From assembly GCA_002400415.1 (NCBI GenBank), contig DGQP01000007.1, forward strand, positions 171,304 through 214,345: a stretch of 43,042 bases of DNA, given 5' to 3'. Position 1 is the stretch's first letter. Each line of letters opens with the position of its first letter. The notes beneath the pieces were generated by a model that was not told the DNA's origin, did not search any database, and saw only the letters and a program-made list of their open reading frames with translations. Of this stretch, positions 24,961 through 34,082 are shown piece after piece. Source of the stretch: Chitinophagaceae bacterium UBA4411. Lineage in GTDB: Bacteria; Bacteroidota; Bacteroidia; Chitinophagales; Chitinophagaceae. Both the position numbers and the translations under genes were made by a program.

Positions 24961-25089
24961 TCGGTAAATTTCTAAGTCGTTTGCTGAAAGCAGTTTTTCT
25001 ACCCAAGAAGAATTGTTGTAAGTAATTCATAATCATGTATTAAAATTTATTTTATAAACATTTAGGGCTCTATTCTAAAAAAATAGCTA

Positions 25090-25097
25090 TACTTTTG
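25090..25097 (+). promoter_or_regulatory. Candidate -7 element of the metal operon
   Basis: TACTTTTG matches TAnnTTTG. It ends 11 bases before the first ATG, so the leader would be only about 5 bases. The -33 side is weak (TTTAG near 25061). No inverted repeat for a known copper regulator is evident. Confidence 0.35.
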
Positions 25098-25108
25098 TTT
25101 CGTATTTC

Positions 25109-25507
25109 ATGAAAAAGTTCATCGTAGCCATATTAGCCGTTTTATACCTCGGTACTTCAACCGGGGCAATGGTGCACATGCACTATTGCATGGGCAAACT
25201 GGCTGATTGGGGTTTGGGGCACAATAAATCCAAAACTTGCGGTAACTGCGGCATGGAGAAGTCTGAAGAAAAAGATAATGGCTGCTGCAAGGATGAACAT
25301 AAGTTTGTGAAGAATGATAATGACCAGAAAACTGCTGAGTCATTCGTTACTAATTTTGCATTACAGGTTATTGACATACCGGTTGAATGTTTTACCAGTT
25401 CAGAAATCCTGGTTTCTTCTGTTACCGAAAAACATCCTGTAAGTCACGCTCCACCCCGAAGTAGCGGCGTTGCGGTGTACATCCGCAATTGTACTTTCCT
25501 TATTTAG
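25109..25507 (+). CDS. HYC_CC_PP family protein (exported, probable metal-binding)
   Basis: The 132-residue protein has a signal peptide (MKKFIVAILAVLYLGTSTGA) followed by HMHYCMGKLADWGL, CGNCGM, NGCCKDEHKFVK and SHAPPRSS. The HYC, CC and PP blocks define a Bacteroidota family found next to metal efflux genes. Cys/His/Met ligands suggest copper or silver binding in the periplasm, though no biochemistry is known to me. It is the first gene of the operon, 99 bases before the next. Confidence 0.8.
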   Translation: MKKFIVAILAVLYLGTSTGAMVHMHYCMGKLADWGLGHNKSKTCGNCGMEKSEEKDNGCCKDEHKFVKNDNDQKTAESFVTNFALQVIDIPVECFTSSEILVSSVTEKHPVSHAPPRSSGVAVYIRNCTFLI

Positions 25508-25606
25508 AGATTATACTCATTGATGAGCCAGGTGTTCCTACACCGGGCTATTGGCATTTCTATATGCCGTTGTAATTCGTTTTCCAACATAGTAAAATAG
25601 TAAAAA

Positions 25607-26065
25607 ATGAAATCAGTAAAAATGCTGATGATGGCGGCTTTGACCATCATGTCTGTTTCTGTATTTGCTCAGGAAAAAGCAGGCAAAAGAGACACATTGA
25701 AGCACACAAAACTTTATACCTGTTCAATGCATGACAGCATAGCTATGAAAAAGCCCGGTAACTGCCCGGTTTGCGGTATGAAACTGGAACGTTCACCAAA
25801 AGAGCAAATGAAAGCTGAAGTTGTAAAAAACTACTCCTGCCCGATGCACGCCGATGTGGTAAGTAATAAACCGGGAAAATGCACCAAATGTGGAATGGAT
25901 TTAAACCTTTCACCAAAAGAAAAAATGAAAATGGAAGTAGTAAAAGCCTATGCATGTCCAATGAAATGTGAAGGCGATAAAACATACGACAAAGCCGGTA
26001 AATGCCCTAAATGCGGCATGGATTTAAAAGAAAAGAAAGAAGATCACAGCAATCATCAACATTAA
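25607..26065 (+). CDS. Exported protein with three heavy-metal-binding domains
   Basis: After a signal peptide (MLMMAALTIMSVSVFAQ) come three copies of the short heavy-metal-binding domain pattern Y-[ST]-C-[SP]-M...PG-x-C-x-x-CGM: YTCSMHDSI...CPVCGMKL, YSCPMHADV...CTKCGMDL and YACPMKCEG...CPKCGMDL. The total is 152 residues, so it consists of little else. It should bind soft metals (Cu, Ag) in the periplasm and may pass them to the RND pump. The next gene begins 18 bases later. Confidence 0.8.
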   Translation: MKSVKMLMMAALTIMSVSVFAQEKAGKRDTLKHTKLYTCSMHDSIAMKKPGNCPVCGMKLERSPKEQMKAEVVKNYSCPMHADVVSNKPGKCTKCGMDLNLSPKEKMKMEVVKAYACPMKCEGDKTYDKAGKCPKCGMDLKEKKEDHSNHQH

Positions 26066-26083
26066 TCAAAATCATAAATAACT

Positions 26084-26716
26084 ATGAACAAGATAATTTC
26101 AGCAATTGCAATTGTATCTGCACTTGTTTTTTCAGCCTGCAGCAACAGCAGCCCTAAAAATGAACATGAGGGGCACGATATGAGCAAAACGAGTACCGAC
26201 ACAACACAGCATGTATCTGCAACAGATGATAAGGATGTAAAGGCAGTTTCTGTTGTTTTTACGAATGTAGATGCCAAAGCAGCAGCATCCATAAAAGAAA
26301 TTGTGGACCATTACCTGCATATCAAAAATGCCCTGGCCGGTGATAATGCCGGTGAAGCTGCGAGTGGAGCAAAAGCAATGGAAAATGCTATTGGCAAACT
26401 GGATAAATCATTATTGACGGCAGAACAAAAAACAGCCTACGATGCCAACGAAGCAGAAATGAAAGAACATGCAGAACATATAGCTAAGAACGGGGATAAT
26501 ATTAAGCATCAGCGGTCACATTTTGTAATGATGAGTGAAGTAGTTTATGACCTGGTGAAAAACTTCGGTGCTGGCCGCCCTCTTTATCATGACCATTGTC
26601 CAATGGCAAGGGACAACCAGGGTGCCATGTGGATTAGCGAAGTAAAGGAAATTAAAAACCCGTATTTCGGTTCCGGAATGTTCAAGTGCGGCAGAGTAGA
26701 GGAAGTAATTCAATAA
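26084..26716 (+). CDS. DUF3347 lipoprotein
   Basis: The 210-residue protein has a lipoprotein signal (SALVFSACS, lipid Cys19) and a His-rich spacer (NEHEGHDMSK). Residues 65-205 match DUF3347: IKEIVDHYLHIKNALAGD, HAEHIAKNGDNIKHQRSHF, PLYHDHCPMARDNQGAMW and IKNPYFGSGMFKCG. DUF3347 occurs alone or fused to CusB adaptors. The HDHCPM and FGSGMFKCG segments would supply metal ligands. It sits 16 bases before the RND pump gene, consistent with a periplasmic metal chaperone or pump accessory. Confidence 0.8.
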   Translation: MNKIISAIAIVSALVFSACSNSSPKNEHEGHDMSKTSTDTTQHVSATDDKDVKAVSVVFTNVDAKAAASIKEIVDHYLHIKNALAGDNAGEAASGAKAMENAIGKLDKSLLTAEQKTAYDANEAEMKEHAEHIAKNGDNIKHQRSHFVMMSEVVYDLVKNFGAGRPLYHDHCPMARDNQGAMWISEVKEIKNPYFGSGMFKCGRVEEVIQ

Positions 26717-26732
26717 TGATTAATCAAACATC

Positions 26733-28022
26733 ATGGTTCAGAAACTGATTGAACTGGCTTTACGCAACAGGCTGATTGTGCTGCTCCTGGCAGGCGGCCT
26801 GTTTGCGTATGGTATTTATTCTGTTAAGCAAAACCCGATTGATGCCATTCCGGATTTGAGTGAAAATCAGGTTATCGTCTTTACCGAATGGATGGGTCGA
26901 AGTCCGCAGGTAATGGAAGACCAGGTAACCTATCCTTTGGTTAGTAATCTGCAGGGTATCCCAAAGATTAAGAACATCCGGGGCACATCTATGTTCGGGA
27001 TGAGTTTTGTATATGTGATTTTTGAAGACAATGTGGACATCTATTGGGCAAGAACAAGAGTACTGGAACGACTGAATTTTGCACAGCGGTTATTACCGCA
27101 GGGTGTAACCCCCACATTAGGGCCTGATGGCACGGGTGTAGGTCATGTTTACTGGTACCATTTAGATGCGCCGAAATTGGATCTGGGTGAGCAAAGAGCC
27201 TTGCAGGACTGGTATATCAAGTTTGCCTTGCAAACAGTGCCGGGTGTTGCAGAAGTAGCTTCATTTGGCGGATTTGAAAAGCAATACCAGTTGGTGGTTG
27301 ACCCGGTAAAACTGCAGTTTTACAACATCTCGCTGATGGATGTAATGAATAAAGTAAAAGCGAATAACAATGATGTAGGCGGCAGAAAGTTTGAAATGGC
27401 AGATATGGCCTATATCATTCGGGGCCTCGGCTATATAAAAAGTAAGGAGGATGTTGAAAACATTGCACTCGCAAACTATAATGGTATCCCGGTTAGAGTA
27501 AAAGACATCGGCACAGTACAAATGGGTGGTGATTTACGTCTCGGCATCTTTGATATGGATGGGAAAGGTGAAGTGGTGGGCGGCATTGTAGTGATGCGGT
27601 ATAATGAGAATGCCAATAAAGTAATTGAAGCTGTAAAAGCGAAAATGAAGGAAGTAGAAAAAGGATTGCCCGAAGGGGTGACATTTAAAACCTCCTATGA
27701 TCGCAGCACTTTGATACAGGAAGCTATTGATTCGGTAAAAGGAACACTGATTGAAGAGATGATTGCTGTTTCTCTTATTGTTCTTATTTTTTTATTTCAC
27801 TGGAGAAGTGCTGTAATTATCCTTATTCAATTACCTATTTCTGTAGCGGCCGGTTTTATATTCCTTGAAATGTTTGGTATTTCATCCAACATAATGTCAT
27901 TAACAGGTATTGCACTGGCTATTGGCGTGGTGGTAGATGATGGTATTGTTATGGTGGAGAATGCTTACCGGCATATCAGTGAAGCGCAAACAGCAAAAAT
28001 TAACTCATCCGACAAAGCATAA
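26733..28022 (+). CDS. cusA: CusA-type RND efflux pump, N-terminal half
   Basis: 429 residues correspond to the first 40 percent of CusA/CzcA heavy-metal RND pumps. The first membrane helix and NPIDAIPDLSENQVIV are intact, followed by the porter segments (MFGMSFVYVIFED, GPDGTGVGHVYWYHL) and membrane helices 2-4. VVVDDGIVMVENAYRHI (Asp402/403) is the proton-relay helix. The frame ends at TAA 28020-28022 in the cytoplasmic loop, where intact pumps continue in one frame. The remainder is encoded two bases later in a different frame with its own ATG. Either the pump is made as two coupled polypeptides or the gene is frameshifted. Confidence 0.85.
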   Translation: MVQKLIELALRNRLIVLLLAGGLFAYGIYSVKQNPIDAIPDLSENQVIVFTEWMGRSPQVMEDQVTYPLVSNLQGIPKIKNIRGTSMFGMSFVYVIFEDNVDIYWARTRVLERLNFAQRLLPQGVTPTLGPDGTGVGHVYWYHLDAPKLDLGEQRALQDWYIKFALQTVPGVAEVASFGGFEKQYQLVVDPVKLQFYNISLMDVMNKVKANNNDVGGRKFEMADMAYIIRGLGYIKSKEDVENIALANYNGIPVRVKDIGTVQMGGDLRLGIFDMDGKGEVVGGIVVMRYNENANKVIEAVKAKMKEVEKGLPEGVTFKTSYDRSTLIQEAIDSVKGTLIEEMIAVSLIVLIFLFHWRSAVIILIQLPISVAAGFIFLEMFGISSNIMSLTGIALAIGVVVDDGIVMVENAYRHISEAQTAKINSSDKA

Positions 28023-28024
28023 AT

Positions 28025-29950
28025 ATGGCAAAATTGCTCAAAAGAAATAAAGACCCGCTGACACCTGAAGAACGGAGTGAAATTATTGAGAAGTCATCCA
28101 AGCAGGTGGGCCCAGGTGTATTTTATTCTACCATCATCGTGGTTACTTCTTTTCTTCCGGTATTTCTGCTTACGGGTATGGAAGGCAAGCTCTTTCATCC
28201 GCTGGCATGGACAAAAACGTTCATCCTGCTGATCGATGCTTTTCTTGCTATCACTTTAACTCCTGTACTGATTTCATTTTTTCTCAAAGGCAGATTAAAG
28301 CCTGAAAGTGCCAATCCAATTACAAGAACGCTGGAAAGAATCTATACCCCAATCCTGAAGTGGTGTTTGAAGTGGCGTAAAACCACCATTGCGGTAAATA
28401 TTATTGCCCTGGCAACCGGCATCATAATGATGACAAGGCTCGGCTCTGAATTTATGCCGCCGCTGGATGAAGGTTCCTTGCTCTTTATGCCTGTTACATT
28501 ACCCGATGTGTCCAATTCAGAAGCTAAACGACTGCTGCAGGTGCAGGATAAAATCATCAGCACTGTTCCAGAAGTTTCACATGTACTGGGCAAGGCAGGC
28601 CGGGCAAATACGGCAACGGATAATTCACCTATCAGTATGATAGAAACCATTATTCTGCTGAAGCCAAAAAGCGAATGGAGAAAGGGAATGACGAAAGATG
28701 GTATCATCAATGAGCTAAATTCCAAAATGCAGATACCGGGTGTTACCAATGGATGGACACAACCTATTATTAACCGTATTAATATGCTTTCAACAGGTAT
28801 TCGGACCGATGTTGGGTTAAAAGTGTATGGACAAAACTTAGACAGTATTTATGCCTTTGCCCAAATTATCAAAAAGCAATTGGAAGGTATTGAAGGCATA
28901 AAAGATTTGTATGTGGAACCCATCACCGGCGGTAAGTATGTTGACATTGCAGTGAAACGGGAGGAAATTGGCCGGTATGGACTGAGTGTGGATGATGTTA
29001 ATACGGTCATTGAAAGTGCATTGGGAGGGATGAAGCTTACTACGACGATTGAAGGCCGCCAGCGCTTTTCAGTAAATGCTCGGTACGGTCAGGATTTCCG
29101 TAATAACCTGGAATCATTAAAGAGGTTACAGGTTCAGACGATGAATTTCGGTCCGATTCCCTTAGAGGCCGTCGCAGAAATAAAACTCAGCGATGGACCG
29201 CCAATGATTAATTCAGAAAATGCCATGCTCAGGGGCACCGTTCTTTTCAATGTAAGAGAAAGAGATTTGGGAAGCACCGTAAAAGAGGCACAGGAAAGAT
29301 TAAACCAGATGATAACTAAACTTCCTAAAGGATATTTCCTGGAATGGAGCGGCCAGTGGGAAAACCAGATAAGGGCTAATCGTACATTGAAAATGATTTT
29401 GCCAATAGTCATTATCATCATTTTCATGGTATTGTATTTCACTTATCATTCTTTTAAAGAAGCTGCTATTACGATGATAACAGTTCCGTTTGCATTGATC
29501 GGTGGGGTTTTCATGGTTTATTTTTATGGCATTAATTTATCCGTTGCGGTGGCAGTAGGTTTTATCGCCTTGTTCGGGATGGCTATTGAAACTGCTATGC
29601 TCATGACAATCTACCTGAATGAGGCCATGAATAATATGGTGGCAAAACACGGCAACTCCAAAGCAACTTTAACACCAGCTATCATTCGTGAATTTGTAAT
29701 AGAAGGTTCAGCAAAGAGATTAAGGCCAAAGCTGATGACCGTATCAGTTGGGCTTTTTGGTTTGATACCCATTCTCTGGGCTACGGGTGTAGGCAGCGAT
29801 ATAATGCGTCCCATCACTATTCCATTGATTGGCGGTACACTTTCATCTACCATTTATGTACTACTGATTACCCCTGTCATATTTGAAATGATTAAGGAAA
29901 GAGAATTAAAACGTAAAGGTAAAATTGAATTAATTGATGTTAAAGAATAA
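28025..29950 (+). CDS. cusA: CusA-type RND efflux pump, C-terminal half
   Basis: 641 residues continue the pump: LTPEERSEIIEKSSKQVGPG leads into membrane helices 5-6, then LLFMPVTLPDVSNSEA (the Met here aligns with the copper-binding Met573 of E. coli CusA), MLSTGIRTDVGLKVYG, and the last membrane helices with LRPKLMTVSVGLFGLIP. Together with the 429-residue half the total is 1070, normal for CusA (about 1050). The ATG at 28025 follows the first half's stop by two bases; the reading frames differ. Everything needed for a complete pump is present across the two frames. It overlaps the channel gene by 14 bases. Confidence 0.85.
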   Translation: MAKLLKRNKDPLTPEERSEIIEKSSKQVGPGVFYSTIIVVTSFLPVFLLTGMEGKLFHPLAWTKTFILLIDAFLAITLTPVLISFFLKGRLKPESANPITRTLERIYTPILKWCLKWRKTTIAVNIIALATGIIMMTRLGSEFMPPLDEGSLLFMPVTLPDVSNSEAKRLLQVQDKIISTVPEVSHVLGKAGRANTATDNSPISMIETIILLKPKSEWRKGMTKDGIINELNSKMQIPGVTNGWTQPIINRINMLSTGIRTDVGLKVYGQNLDSIYAFAQIIKKQLEGIEGIKDLYVEPITGGKYVDIAVKREEIGRYGLSVDDVNTVIESALGGMKLTTTIEGRQRFSVNARYGQDFRNNLESLKRLQVQTMNFGPIPLEAVAEIKLSDGPPMINSENAMLRGTVLFNVRERDLGSTVKEAQERLNQMITKLPKGYFLEWSGQWENQIRANRTLKMILPIVIIIIFMVLYFTYHSFKEAAITMITVPFALIGGVFMVYFYGINLSVAVAVGFIALFGMAIETAMLMTIYLNEAMNNMVAKHGNSKATLTPAIIREFVIEGSAKRLRPKLMTVSVGLFGLIPILWATGVGSDIMRPITIPLIGGTLSSTIYVLLITPVIFEMIKERELKRKGKIELIDVKE

Positions 29951-31190
29951 ACTAATCCTGGCATTGTTTGCATCTGTGGTTGCTGGCAGCAGCCATTCGC
30001 AAATCTTAAAACTGGATGCTGTTATTGACAGCATCAAATCATCGCATCCTGTGGTTAAAATGTATGATAATGAAATACGTTCCATGGATGAAGCGGCTAA
30101 GGGTGCAAGAAGCTGGATGCCGCCGCAGGTAGGCATCGGCCAGTTTATGACACCCTATGATGTGCGGCTTTGGCATCGGGAAGGCGATATACCGGGTATG
30201 GGTTCTGTGATGGTGTCCGGCGAACAGATGTTCCCCAACCGAAAAAAGCTGGATGCAGATGAAAGGTATATGAAAGCTATGTCATCCGTGGAAAAGGAAA
30301 GAAAGAATGCCACACTCAATGAATTGATCAATGATGCAAAGCAGTTTTTTTACGAATGGATTATCCTGAAAAAGAAACTCGTGATACTGAGTGAAAACGA
30401 AAGGATTCTGGAATTCATGATTAAAAATGCGGAGATACGATATAGAAACGGGTTGGAGAAAATAAGCGCCTATTACAAAGCAAAAGCAGCATTGGGTGAT
30501 GTAAAGAATATGCAACTTATGTTTGAAGCCGACATCAGGGAAAAACGCATCCGCCTTAATTCATTGATGGGCAGAAATGCCATGATAGAATTTGATATTG
30601 ATACCACCTATTTATTAAGCGATTATTCAGCGCTTGTTTTTGACAGCACATTATTCTACACTAACCGGAGTGACCTGAAATCTCTAAACAAGGAAATCAA
30701 CCTCACATTGCTGAAACAGGAAACAGAAAAAGCTGCACTCAAGCCCCAGTTTGGTATACGCTACGATAATATGATTGGTTTTGGCGGTCAGCCTATGCAG
30801 TACACCATCATGGGCATGGTACGGATTCCGATGGCAAAATGGTCATCTAAAATGAACAAGGCTAATATTGAAAGCCTGAAATGGAAAACCTATGCCATAC
30901 AATCACAAAAGGAAATGATGGTGAATGAATATAGCGGCATGGCCTATGGCATGAGAAATGAACTTGATTTAAAGAAAAAGCAAATAAAACTGTACGAAGA
31001 AAATATTATTCCTGCTCTGCGGAATAATTACAAGACCATGCAACTGGGTTATGAGCAGAACACAGAAGAGTTATTTATGCTTTATGATGCATGGGAAACG
31101 TTGAATATGAAACAACTGGAATATGTGGATCTGCTCAACCAGGCATTGAAACTCCAGGTAACGATTGAAAGAATTATTGAAAAAAATTAA
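29937..31190 (+). CDS. TolC-like outer-membrane efflux channel (CusC role)
   Basis: The 417-residue protein has a signal peptide (LILALFASVVAGSSHSQ) and the repeated long-helix pattern of TolC-family channels (two halves, about 40-215 and 235-415, with MLYDAWETLNMKQLEYVDLL near the end). It should be the exit duct of the RND pump. The ATG at 29937 overlaps the pump's stop by 14 bases, so translation is probably coupled; a TTG just upstream is unlikely. SWMPPQVGIGQFMTPYD and MVRIPMAKWSSKMN carry several Met residues, as in metal-specific channels. Confidence 0.82.
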   Translation: MLKNKLILALFASVVAGSSHSQILKLDAVIDSIKSSHPVVKMYDNEIRSMDEAAKGARSWMPPQVGIGQFMTPYDVRLWHREGDIPGMGSVMVSGEQMFPNRKKLDADERYMKAMSSVEKERKNATLNELINDAKQFFYEWIILKKKLVILSENERILEFMIKNAEIRYRNGLEKISAYYKAKAALGDVKNMQLMFEADIREKRIRLNSLMGRNAMIEFDIDTTYLLSDYSALVFDSTLFYTNRSDLKSLNKEINLTLLKQETEKAALKPQFGIRYDNMIGFGGQPMQYTIMGMVRIPMAKWSSKMNKANIESLKWKTYAIQSQKEMMVNEYSGMAYGMRNELDLKKKQIKLYEENIIPALRNNYKTMQLGYEQNTEELFMLYDAWETLNMKQLEYVDLLNQALKLQVTIERIIEKN

Positions 31191-31201
31191 AACACCGCTG
31201 T

Positions 31202-32704
31202 ATGCAAAGAAGAAACTTTTTGAAAATATCAGGCCTTAGTGCCGGTACGGTAGTAACAGGTGGTTCATTAGCCGGATTTCTGGTCAGTTGCAGTGGCTGT
31301 AAAAAGGAACATCACATGGGTTTAATGACGGAACCTGTAATGGTAACCGAAGGTGATTTTTCAACACTCCTTTCATTTCCCGCTCAGGCTGGATTGAATC
31401 AAACGCTTACGGCCCAGGCCACAACTGCCAATTTAAAGGGTACGACTATACCAGTATTAGGTTACCAACCAAACAGCCTGCTCGGCCCTACTTTCAAAGT
31501 AAATAAAGGGGATGCAGTGAATATTCTTTTACAGAATAATTTGTCTGAGCATACCAACATTCACTGGCACGGCTTAAAGATACCTGCACTTATGGATGGT
31601 CACCCTGATCAGTTAGCCAATGCAGGGGGAACATTTCGTTACCAGTTTACCATAAATCAACGAGCTGGTTTAAGCTGGTATCATCCGCATCCTCATGAAA
31701 AAACCGGTAAGCAGGTATTCCAGGGATTAGCTGGTTTATTCATTATTAATGACGCAGAGGAATCTGCGCTGAACCTCCCATCTGGTCAATACGAAATCCC
31801 ATTGGTGATACAGGATAAACGCATCACTAATAGCGGAATAACTTATAATCCTTCTATGGAAGAAGTAATGGCTGGCTATATGGGTGACTCAATTGTAGTC
31901 AATGGCATTTACTCACCTTTTACAGATGTATCCACCCGGTATTACCGCCTTCGCTTATTGAATGGTTCTAATGCAAGGGTGTACAACCTTGCTCTCAGCA
32001 ATAATGCCGACATAATAGTAATCGGTAATGATGGAGGCCTATTGAAAAATCCGGTTAATATAAGAGAAATTTTGATTGCGCCTGGTGAAAGATTGGACGT
32101 ATTGGTCAACTTTAGCGGAGTAACAGTCGGTACTGAACTATTTTTAATGAGTAAAGAATTTGTACAGGGTGGCGCTGCACAGGGTAAGCAATCTTTCAGA
32201 ATAATGAAGTTTAAAGTAACATCCACAGTTGCCGATCCATTTACAGTTCCTGCTAACCTGAGTGTAATTAGTAATATCCAGGTTTCATCAGCAGTAAAGA
32301 CAAGAACATTTGATATTTCAAATGCAATGGAGCATCATGGATATCCCATGAATGACGGCATGCAGATGCGGCACCGTATCAACGGCAAATTATTTGACAG
32401 CAACCGTATTGACGAGAATGTTGCTGCCAATACTAATGAAATTTGGGTTTTTGACAACAGCAAAGGAGATGAACCACACCCTATGCACCTACATGGGGTA
32501 TTTTTCCAGGTGCTTGACCGAACGGGTGGCAGGGGAACCAGGATAGCTTCAGAAAGCGGATGGAAGGATACGGTACTGGTAATGCCGGGTGAAACAGTAA
32601 GAGTACTTGTTCCATTTGAAAGCAATACCGGAAAGTTTGTATTCCATTGTCATAACCTGGAACACGAAGACGATGGCATGATGTTACAATATCAATTGAG
32701 TTAA
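31202..32704 (+). CDS. Tat-exported multicopper oxidase (CueO/CopA type)
   Basis: The 500-residue protein begins MQRRNFLKISGLSAG, a twin-arginine signal, with a possible lipobox at LVSC (Cys30). All four copper-ligand blocks are present: HWHG (121-124), YHPHPHEKT (160-168), HPMHLHG (426-432) and FHCHNLEHEDDGMML (481-495). A methionine near the type-1 site (GMML) is the usual axial ligand. Such oxidases convert Cu(I) to less toxic Cu(II) in the periplasm. The gene lies 11 bases after the channel gene and 11 before the first adaptor gene. Confidence 0.9.
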   Translation: MQRRNFLKISGLSAGTVVTGGSLAGFLVSCSGCKKEHHMGLMTEPVMVTEGDFSTLLSFPAQAGLNQTLTAQATTANLKGTTIPVLGYQPNSLLGPTFKVNKGDAVNILLQNNLSEHTNIHWHGLKIPALMDGHPDQLANAGGTFRYQFTINQRAGLSWYHPHPHEKTGKQVFQGLAGLFIINDAEESALNLPSGQYEIPLVIQDKRITNSGITYNPSMEEVMAGYMGDSIVVNGIYSPFTDVSTRYYRLRLLNGSNARVYNLALSNNADIIVIGNDGGLLKNPVNIREILIAPGERLDVLVNFSGVTVGTELFLMSKEFVQGGAAQGKQSFRIMKFKVTSTVADPFTVPANLSVISNIQVSSAVKTRTFDISNAMEHHGYPMNDGMQMRHRINGKLFDSNRIDENVAANTNEIWVFDNSKGDEPHPMHLHGVFFQVLDRTGGRGTRIASESGWKDTVLVMPGETVRVLVPFESNTGKFVFHCHNLEHEDDGMMLQYQLS

Positions 32705-32715
32705 CCGGACATAAA

Positions 32716-34080
32716 ATGAAGAAATTACTTTTATTCAGCCTCCTTGCTTTAATTGTTGCACTTGTAGCCTGTAACAGTGATAAGGATTCCCATAAAGGCC
32801 ATCGGTCAGACGGGGCTAAAGAAATGTACACCTGCCCCATGCCGGAAGATTCAGTCTTCAGTGATAAACCCGGCACATGTCCAAAGTGCGGAATGGACTT
32901 GGTGAAAATGGAGGATCATAATCAGGAAAAGGAGAAAGCAGAATACACCTGCTCCATGCACCCCGAAGTAATAAGAGACAAACCCGGTGCTTGCCCAATC
33001 TGCGGAATGGACTTGGTGAAGAAGGAATCTGCCAACAATAATCCGGGTGATATTGAAATGGGATCATTGCTAAGACCAACCAACGAATTTGTAGTGTCAT
33101 CCATTCCTGTTACCACCATTGAGCAACGGGGAGAACAGATTGAGATTGAAGCCCTGGGCAATATTGCTTATGACACAAGGCAGGTGGGAAGTATCTCAGC
33201 AAGAGTGTCAGGCAGAATTGAGAAGTTATATGTCCGCTATCGTTATCAGAAAATTGCCAAAGGCCAAAAGATATTGGATATATACAGCCCTGAATTACTT
33301 ACTGCACAGCAGAATCTTTTGTTCCTGTTAAAGAATGATGCAGAAAACATCACATTTATTCAGGCTGCAAAGGAAAAACTATTGTTATTAGGTATGAGTA
33401 ATGAACAGTTGGGGCAGGTAATAAAAGCCGGTCAGCCATCATTAACAATTGCTGTGTACAGTAATTACAGTGGACATATACATGAAGCAGCCAACGATGG
33501 CGGCATGAATAAAGAACCTGGTAATATGAGAGATATTTCTCTGATTACTGAAGAACTGACTTTGAAGGAAGGAATGTATGTGCAGAAGGGGCAGTCTGTT
33601 TTTACTGTTTTCAATCCGGACAGGGCCTGGGCTATATTAAATATATATGGCGAAAATCAATCGATGGTAAAAACAGGGAACACAGTACGGATTGTACCGG
33701 AAACTGCACCGGGGAAAGATTTCCGGGCAAGTATTGATTTCATAGAACCCTTTTACCGTAAAGAAAGTAAAACACTGACAGCCAGAGTATATTTCAATAA
33801 CAGTGTTTTAAAAATCCCTGTTGGCAGCCAGGTGAAAGCAACCGTTTTCGGAAATACCAAAGAAGCTTATTGGTTACCAAAAGATGCTGTGCTTTCGTTA
33901 GGTATAGATAAAGTAGTGTTTCAAAAATCAGATGGTGGTTTTAAAGCGATGAAGATAATTACCGGCATCATTCATGAAAAACACATACAGGTGCTTAACG
34001 GGTTAACAACGGCAGATTCTGTAGCACTCAATGCACAATTCCTTATGGATAGCGAAAGTTTTATCAAAGTTAAAAACTGA
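32716..34080 (+). CDS. cusB: RND periplasmic adaptor (CusB-like) with two heavy-metal-binding domains
   Basis: The 454-residue lipoprotein (lipobox LVAC, Cys19-20 region) has two N-terminal metal-binding repeats (YTCPMPEDS...CPKCGMDL and YTCSMHPEV...CPICGMDL). The membrane-fusion core follows: GSISARVSGRIEKLYVRY, GQKILDIYSPELLTAQQ (helical hairpin), and barrel strands such as IPVGSQVKATVFG. It should join the pump to the outer-membrane channel and hand metal to the pump. The second adaptor gene starts two bases after its stop. Confidence 0.87.
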   Translation: MKKLLLFSLLALIVALVACNSDKDSHKGHRSDGAKEMYTCPMPEDSVFSDKPGTCPKCGMDLVKMEDHNQEKEKAEYTCSMHPEVIRDKPGACPICGMDLVKKESANNNPGDIEMGSLLRPTNEFVVSSIPVTTIEQRGEQIEIEALGNIAYDTRQVGSISARVSGRIEKLYVRYRYQKIAKGQKILDIYSPELLTAQQNLLFLLKNDAENITFIQAAKEKLLLLGMSNEQLGQVIKAGQPSLTIAVYSNYSGHIHEAANDGGMNKEPGNMRDISLITEELTLKEGMYVQKGQSVFTVFNPDRAWAILNIYGENQSMVKTGNTVRIVPETAPGKDFRASIDFIEPFYRKESKTLTARVYFNNSVLKIPVGSQVKATVFGNTKEAYWLPKDAVLSLGIDKVVFQKSDGGFKAMKIITGIIHEKHIQVLNGLTTADSVALNAQFLMDSESFIKVKN

Positions 34081-34082
34081 TT

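Larger units (their letters stand above)
24442..25108. other. 667-base gap between accessory block and metal operon
   Basis: The stretch is AT-rich. No intact gene of normal size is seen on either strand. A 34-codon hydrophobic frame on the minus strand (24856-24960) is listed separately. The right end should hold the promoter of the metal operon (a -7-like element at 25090-25097). I see no insertion sequence ends, tRNA or long repeats. Confidence 0.5.
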
